Assembly (NCBI GenBank): GCA_003645555.1 | Contig: QNFN01000032.1 | Span: 1 to 10,542, forward strand | Reading direction: 5' to 3' | Length of the DNA: 10,542 bases | From: Gammaproteobacteria bacterium | Lineage (GTDB): Bacteria; Pseudomonadota; Gammaproteobacteria; QNFN01 | In this document: positions 7,080 to 10,542 of the stretch, piece by piece | How the letters are laid out: each line of letters begins with the position of its first letter | Position numbering within the stretch: the stretch's first letter is position 1 | The notes under the pieces: generated by a model | Seen by the model: only the letters and a program-made list of their open reading frames with translations | Told to the model about the DNA's origin: nothing | Database searches by the model: none | Made by a program: the position numbers and the translations under genes

Positions 7080-8195
7080 TCAACTCACAAACAGGGTCAG
7101 CACCCCGGTATAGCCGTAGAGGCGACCGTTGTAGATTTCGCCGTTGGCGAAAAAACCGACCAGCGGGAAGCTGCCAAGGGCATCCTGAATGATGCGCAAT
7201 TCCTCGGACTGGTCGCCGAACTGGTTACGTCCGCGCCCGACGCAACTGACGTAGACCCCGCCGCGTACCTCGTACCCGTCAAGGCGCTGCGCCAACCGGG
7301 CCAGCATCCGCTCCAGATCCTCGCGTGCGGAGTTGCCGTCACGCCGGCAGAACATCAGCTGTGCCTGCCCCTCGAGGTCGTCACCAACGGCGACCACTCC
7401 GCGCTGCGCATCGAGCCCGACCAGGTTGCGTACCAGGTAGTCACCGGTGTCGGTGTGCGGGACCGGCAATGCGGCAAAGATGTAGCCACCGAGGCGCTGC
7501 AGGTCTCGCGCGATCACCTCGCCGACGTCTTCACGCATCACCTCCAGTGCCGGCCGGCCATCAAGACGGATGGCGATGTTGCGATGAACCTCGGTCAGCG
7601 CATGGATCGGACCGATCGGGGTGACCCCCTGGGTGTGGTCGGTAACGATGCCGACCAGCGGATCGAGCAACACGCCAGAGAGGCTGCCGCGACGCAAGAC
7701 ACCGGCGACCTGCACGTGGTCGGTTTCGGAGGCGCTGAGGCCACCATTGACGAAGCCGACGCCTTCATGGGTAACGATCTGCTGCAGCAACAGCGGGGTG
7801 GCGGCGTCCGTCGGATCTCCGTGCAGCAGCGCAAAGGCTCCGTTCCGTCCTGCCAGCCAGTCACTCATCGAATCAGGCCACCGGTCACCATCCGGCGCCA
7901 CCACGTGGTAATGCTCCGCCGGGATGTCCGTCACCAGCAACGCCAACCCCGGAGTGTCGTAGATTTCACGGCCGCTGATGCACAGGCCGTCGCCGACGGT
8001 GCCGACCCAGGTGATCCCTGGCGCCGAGGCCCGCAATGCATCCAGCACTTCACCCAGCCGACCGCCGATCGCACCCGTCGCATAGACCAGGCCGAGCGAG
8101 GCCTCCGCTGGCAGCGGGTCGAGCTCAGTAAGGCAGCGAAGCGCGAGTGTGGCCGGGGCATCGCCATCGGCCCAGGCAAACGGGAACAGTGCCAT
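7080..8195 (-). CDS. FIST-domain sensory protein (FIST N and C domains)
   Basis: This 371-residue soluble protein is made up of a FIST N domain and a FIST C domain only. FIST is a sensory module proposed to bind small ligands such as amino acids, often fused or linked to signalling enzymes. The N-terminal part has LGLVYATG and WVGTVGDGLCISGREIYD (about 75-95). The C-terminal part ends in GVYVSCVGRGRNQFGD followed by PLVGFFANGEIYNGRLYGYTGVLTLF, the typical closing motif with Gly-Phe-x-x-x-Gly-Glu-Ile. The ATG at 8195 is chosen because AGGG lies six bases upstream; a GTG at 8255 would add 20 residues that do not resemble the family. No kinase, GGDEF or chemotaxis gene is adjacent, so its signalling partner, if any, is elsewhere. 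The neighbours are divergent or convergent, so it is a single-gene unit. Confidence 0.92.
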   Translation of the reverse strand: MALFPFAWADGDAPATLALRCLTELDPLPAEASLGLVYATGAIGGRLGEVLDALRASAPGITWVGTVGDGLCISGREIYDTPGLALLVTDIPAEHYHVVAPDGDRWPDSMSDWLAGRNGAFALLHGDPTDAATPLLLQQIVTHEGVGFVNGGLSASETDHVQVAGVLRRGSLSGVLLDPLVGIVTDHTQGVTPIGPIHALTEVHRNIAIRLDGRPALEVMREDVGEVIARDLQRLGGYIFAALPVPHTDTGDYLVRNLVGLDAQRGVVAVGDDLEGQAQLMFCRRDGNSAREDLERMLARLAQRLDGYEVRGGVYVSCVGRGRNQFGDQSEELRIIQDALGSFPLVGFFANGEIYNGRLYGYTGVLTLFVS

Positions 8196-8201
8196 CGTGA
8201 T

Positions 8202-8205
8202 CCCT
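8202..8205 (-). promoter_or_regulatory. Ribosome-binding site that decides the FIST start
   Basis: AGGG on the minus strand is followed by a 6-base spacer and then ATG at 8195-8193. It supports the 371-residue product over the 391-residue frame that opens at 8255. Confidence 0.5.
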
Positions 8206-8363
8206 GGCGCAGTTGCAGAGTCGCTCAGGGTAGTGACCTCTGGCCAACGCAACACTGATCGAGGTCAGCCCCAAGGCAAGAGGCTCATCAGTAGGTGTGC
8301 GGCGCAGAGCCGTTCGGCCATTCGACGGGTCCGGCCTTTATCCGCCCGAGCTGGAATGACCCG

Positions 8364-8390
8364 GATCATTGGCGCAGGACGCCAATAATC
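8364..8390. promoter_or_regulatory. Long inverted repeat at the start of the cyclotransferase gene
   Basis: GATCATTGGCG (8364-8374) and CGCCAATAATC (8380-8390) are complementary at ten of eleven positions around the five-base loop CAGGA. The inner seven pairs, ATTGGCG/CGCCAAT, are perfect. The right arm contains AATAAT (8384-8389), which could serve as a -10 box and would put a transcript start at about 8396. The repeat may be an operator over a core promoter, or a hairpin in the mRNA leader. It overlaps the possible TTG start at 8369. Confidence 0.5.
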
Positions 8391-8398
8391 ACTACCGT

Positions 8399-8914
8399 GT
8401 GCGCGTGGATGACCTGCTGCACTACTTCGCCTACGGTTCCAACCTGCACCCGGCACGCATGCGCCTGCGCGTTCCCAGTGCCCGACCGCTCGGCTACGCC
8501 GTACTGACCGGCCACCAGCTGCGTTTCCACAAGCGGTCGTACAAGGATGGTTCGGCCAAGTGCGATGCCCACTACACCGGGCATTCACAGGATCGCATCT
8601 ACGGCGCCGTCTACAGCCTGGCCGCCGCGGAGAAAGCGGCGCTGGACACCATCGAGGGGCCGGGCTATGAAATCGCCGAACGTGTGGTGATCCGTGATGG
8701 CCGCCAGCAGGCTGTGTTCCTCTACCGCGCCCGACCGGAGGCGATCGCCACCGACCTGCAGCCGTTCGACTGGTATCACGCGTTGGTGGTTGCCGGCGCC
8801 CGCCACCATGGGTTGCCGCCAGCCTACATCGAGTCCCTGGCCGAGATACCGTTCCAGGCCGACCCGGACAGCGCACGTGCCAGCCATGAACTGGCGCCGC
8901 TGCAGTCCGCGTGA
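8399..8914 (+). CDS. Gamma-glutamylcyclotransferase-like (AIG2/GGCT fold) protein
   Basis: Enzymes of this fold cyclise gamma-glutamyl-amino acids, or related gamma-glutamyl amines, to 5-oxoproline and the free amine. The product has the substrate-binding loop HYFAYGSNLHPARM near its N-terminus (Tyr12-Gly13-Ser14-Asn15 from the GTG at 8399) and the catalytic acid in AALDTIEGPGYEI (Glu86). KRSYKDGSAKCDA and IYGAVYSL between them also fit the family. Length is 171 residues from 8399. No start has a good ribosome-binding site: candidates are TTG 8369 (inside a long inverted repeat), GTG 8399 and GTG 8405. The frame is closed by a stop at 8357-8359. I prefer the GTG codons because the repeat covers the TTG. 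The stop overlaps the GTG of the following thioesterase gene (GTGA), so the two are coupled. The natural substrate is unknown; bacterial members are diverse. Confidence 0.88.
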   Translation: MRVDDLLHYFAYGSNLHPARMRLRVPSARPLGYAVLTGHQLRFHKRSYKDGSAKCDAHYTGHSQDRIYGAVYSLAAAEKAALDTIEGPGYEIAERVVIRDGRQQAVFLYRARPEAIATDLQPFDWYHALVVAGARHHGLPPAYIESLAEIPFQADPDSARASHELAPLQSA

Positions 8915-9369
8915 GTGCACCACCCCATGCCGATGTCGCAGCGCTGATGCATCATCTGTTCACCGCGCCGTTCGTTATCGACCTCGGCATGTCCCTGGAC
9001 GGGTTTGCCCCGGCCGCTGCGAAAGCGTGCTCGAATTCGCGCCGCGCCATTTGCAGCAAGACGCTACGTTCACGCCGGGGTGGTGGCGACCATGGCTGAC
9101 CACACGGCCGGGGTTGCGGCGGCGACACTGGTCGGAGATGGTGAGACGGTGCTAACGACCGAGTTCAAGATCCACCTGCTGCGCGCGGGACGCACCTGCG
9201 CTACGTAGGCGAAGTGCTGAAGCCCGGCCGGCGACTGACTGTCGCCGAGGCCACGGTGCACGCCAGCAATGACAGCGGCGAACAACTGGTGGCCAAGGTC
9301 AGCGCAACGCTGGCGGTGGTTACGGCCGCCTGGTCGTTGCCGACCGACGCCGAAGGTCAGTCCGTCTAG
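8911..9369 (+). pseudogene. PaaI-type hotdog thioesterase, frame broken three times
   Basis: Read across frames, the region encodes a complete acyl-CoA thioesterase-like hotdog protein of about 150 residues. Frame 1 (8911 to about 9012) gives MSAPPHADVAALMHHLFTAP then FVIDLGMSLDGFAP. Frame 2 (about 9013-9071) gives GRCESVLEFAPRHLQQDATF. Frame 3 (about 9072-9186) gives HAGVVATMADHTAGVAAATL then VGDGETVLTTEFKIHLLRA. Frame 4 (about 9187-9369), which is back in the first frame, gives GTHLRYVGEVLKPGRRLTVA and continues to SATLAVV. The joined protein carries the family motif HLQQ...HAG...MADHTAGVAA. Each junction is repaired by adding one base, at about 9012 (GGG run), 9071 (TTCCAC) and 9182-9187 (GCGCGCGGG). 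Uncorrected, translation stops early. Codons between the breaks look unchanged, so this is either a very recent pseudogene or three sequence errors. The start GTG overlaps the preceding stop. The end shares CTAG with the dsbC stop. Confidence 0.8.
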
Positions 9370-10106
9370 TTCGCCCGCGGGCGGGCCCCATCATCACGAC
9401 CGTCGAGGCGCGCTGCCAGCGTCTGTGCCGGGGCATAACCGCTGATGGTTTCACCGGTCTCGGTGATCGAGTATGGCGTCCCGGTCAGGCCGAGCTGCAC
9501 GGCGAGATCCATGTGCTCACGGACCGGGTTGGGGCAATCGCCGCGTGGCAGAGGCTGGCCTGCCTTGGCTCGGGTCATGGCCTCGTTACGGTCATCGGCA
9601 CACCAGACGTCGACCGACTTGCGGAAGGATTCCGAGTCGGGGCCGGCACGCGGGTAGAGCATGTAACGGACGCGGATACCGAGGGCGTTGATCTGGCCCA
9701 TCTCCGCGTGCAAGCGACGACAATAGGGGCAGTCGATGTCGGTGAATGTGGTCAGCGTATGCTTGACCTTCCCCTCCGGTTCGAAAATCACCATCTTCTC
9801 CTCAGGCATCGAGGCCAGCAGTTTCAGACGCGCCTTGCTGACCACCGGTTCCGTCAGATCGGTTCCGTTTGCCAGGTCGATCAGCCGGCCCTGCAGTGCC
9901 AGGCGGGCATCGCCGGTGACGTAGACCACCTGAGTGCCAATCACCAGCTCGTAGAGGCCCGGTATCGGCGATGGTGCGATACGGTCGGGCGTCACGTTGG
10001 GAAGCCGCTCGGCCAGGGTGGCACGCAACCGGTCGATCTCGTCCTCGGCAGCGAACAGGCCGGTGGCCAGGGTGCTGCCTAGCAGCAGGGCGAGCAGACG
10101 TTTCAT
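9366..10106 (-). CDS. dsbC: Thiol:disulfide interchange protein DsbC-like
   Basis: This periplasmic disulfide isomerase reshuffles wrong disulfides in exported proteins and is kept reduced by DsbD. It has 246 residues with a Sec signal peptide (MKRLLALLLGSTLATGLFAA, cut near residue 19-20). The N-terminal dimerisation domain is about 21-85, with LYELVIGTQVVYVTGDARLALQGRL. The thioredoxin domain has TDIDCPYCRRLHAEM (active-site Cys126-Pro-Tyr-Cys129) and the cis-proline loop LTGTPYSI (Thr200-Pro201). E. coli DsbC has CGYC, while CPYC is common in other gammaproteobacterial and betaproteobacterial members. A second Cys pair, Cys169 and Cys181, fits the structural disulfide of DsbC. GAGGA lies 7-8 bases before the ATG. 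The gene follows uvrD on the same strand after 113 bp. Its stop overlaps the thioesterase stop on the other strand. Confidence 0.95.
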   Translation of the reverse strand: MKRLLALLLGSTLATGLFAAEDEIDRLRATLAERLPNVTPDRIAPSPIPGLYELVIGTQVVYVTGDARLALQGRLIDLANGTDLTEPVVSKARLKLLASMPEEKMVIFEPEGKVKHTLTTFTDIDCPYCRRLHAEMGQINALGIRVRYMLYPRAGPDSESFRKSVDVWCADDRNEAMTRAKAGQPLPRGDCPNPVREHMDLAVQLGLTGTPYSITETGETISGYAPAQTLAARLDGRDDGARPRAN

Positions 10107-10200
10107 CGTGGTGTCCTCAAGCGGTAACGGTCGGAGGGCGGGTTGCGTGCCTGATCAGAGTCGTTCCGTCGTAAAAGGTTCAGCGGCGGACCGGCGACGA

Positions 10201-10209
10201 AGCATAGCA
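10201..10209 (-). promoter_or_regulatory. Candidate extended -10 promoter for dsbC
   Basis: On the minus strand TGCTATGCT has the TGn extension followed by TATGCT (four of six to TATAAT), just past the uvrD stop and about 95 bases before the dsbC ATG. No good -35 box lies upstream, which an extended -10 can tolerate. Found by eye and uncertain. Confidence 0.3.
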
Positions 10210-10219
10210 AATCAGTGCC

Positions 10220-10542
10220 TCAAAGCGATTGCAGCTTGGCGTAGGCGAGCATCAGCCACTTGGTGCCGACATCACGGAAGTTGACCTGCACGCGGGCGTT
10301 GGCGCCATCACCTTCGAGCCCGAGTACGACACCGTCGCCGAACTTTTCATGGGCCACCGGCTGGCCCAAACGGAACGGAGCGGATGGCTGGGCACGCGCC
10401 GTGACCGGACGTGTGACGGTACCGCGCAGGCGCACCTCATGCAGCAACTCGGTCGGGACCTCGGCGATGAACCGCGACGGTGGCGCCACGCTCTCGTTGC
10501 CGTGCAGCCGGCGCCGCTCAGCATAGGTCAGAAACAGGTGAC
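10220..10542 (-). CDS. uvrD: DNA helicase II UvrD, C-terminal fragment
   Basis: The last 106 or so residues of UvrD are present and the gene continues past the right edge. UvrD is the SF1A 3'-5' helicase of nucleotide excision and mismatch repair. The fragment begins with LTYAERRRLHGNESVAPPSR, then FIAEVPTELLHEVR, which is the end of motif-VI-side domain 2B/2A as in E. coli (TYAE, PSRFIRE, PKELVEEVR). After a variable linker it closes with the Tudor-like tail LGQPVAHEKFGDGVVLGLEG and VQVNFRDVGTKWLMLAYAKL, which in UvrD contacts RNA polymerase. The reading frame is open to the window edge, and a GTG at 10489 is internal, not a start. dsbC follows downstream. Confidence 0.95.
   Translation of the reverse strand, partial: HLFLTYAERRRLHGNESVAPPSRFIAEVPTELLHEVRLRGTVTRPVTARAQPSAPFRLGQPVAHEKFGDGVVLGLEGDGANARVQVNFRDVGTKWLMLAYAKLQSL

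Noticed and set aside
6987..8258. A 423-codon plus-strand frame opposite the FIST gene
   Set aside because: It is a shadow of the real minus-strand gene. The minus strand carries clear FIST motifs, and the plus-strand translation matches nothing I recognise.
8328..8363. CGGGTC...GACCCG inverted pair upstream of the cyclotransferase
   Set aside because: Six-base arms separated by 24 bases are expected by chance in DNA of this composition.

Overview
The window is about 10.5 kb of dense, high-GC chromosomal DNA with short intergenic gaps, strong G/C preference at third codon positions and frequent GTG starts. The gene set (a YjjV-type TatD nuclease, TcdA, an RND efflux pair, a DUF1244 protein, a FIST protein, DsbC, UvrD) and two REP-like sequences of the GTAGGAGC...GCCGCGA type point to a gammaproteobacterium, plausibly a Chromatiales/Xanthomonadales-like or other environmental lineage. 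The exact genus cannot be read from the sequence. There is no rRNA, tRNA, CRISPR array, transposase or prophage gene.

Layout. (1) At the left edge is the 5' end of a minus-strand gene for a protein with a signal peptide, behind a 270-bp intergenic stretch that holds a strong stem-loop. (2) Positions 330-2043, minus strand: tcdA (tRNA ct6A dehydratase), then a yjjV-like TatD hydrolase, with a REP-like element between them. (3) Positions 2044-2193 form a 150-bp divergent control region. It carries two candidate overlapping promoters, and a 19-bp dyad sits in the spacer of both. (4) Positions 2194-6926, plus strand: a periplasmic adaptor and an RND inner-membrane pump, whose stop and start overlap as GTGA, followed by a small DUF1244 protein. 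There is no outer-membrane channel gene. (5) Positions 7080-8195, minus strand: a stand-alone FIST-domain protein, with a second REP-like element beyond its 3' end. (6) Positions 8399-9369, plus strand: a gamma-glutamylcyclotransferase-like protein, again GTGA-coupled to a PaaI-type hotdog thioesterase whose reading frame is broken in three places. (7) Positions 9366-10542, minus strand: the 3' end of uvrD followed by dsbC. The stop codon of dsbC overlaps the stop codon of the thioesterase on the other strand within one CTAG.

How they work together. The adaptor and pump should form one export system, drawing on an outer-membrane channel encoded elsewhere. Most other genes are unlinked housekeeping functions: tRNA modification, DNA repair, disulfide isomerisation and metabolite or nuclease clean-up. 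I see no clear new multi-gene system. The best leads are the operator-like dyad between the divergent promoters, the dyad at the start of the cyclotransferase gene, and the thrice-shifted thioesterase, which is either a very young pseudogene or sequence error.
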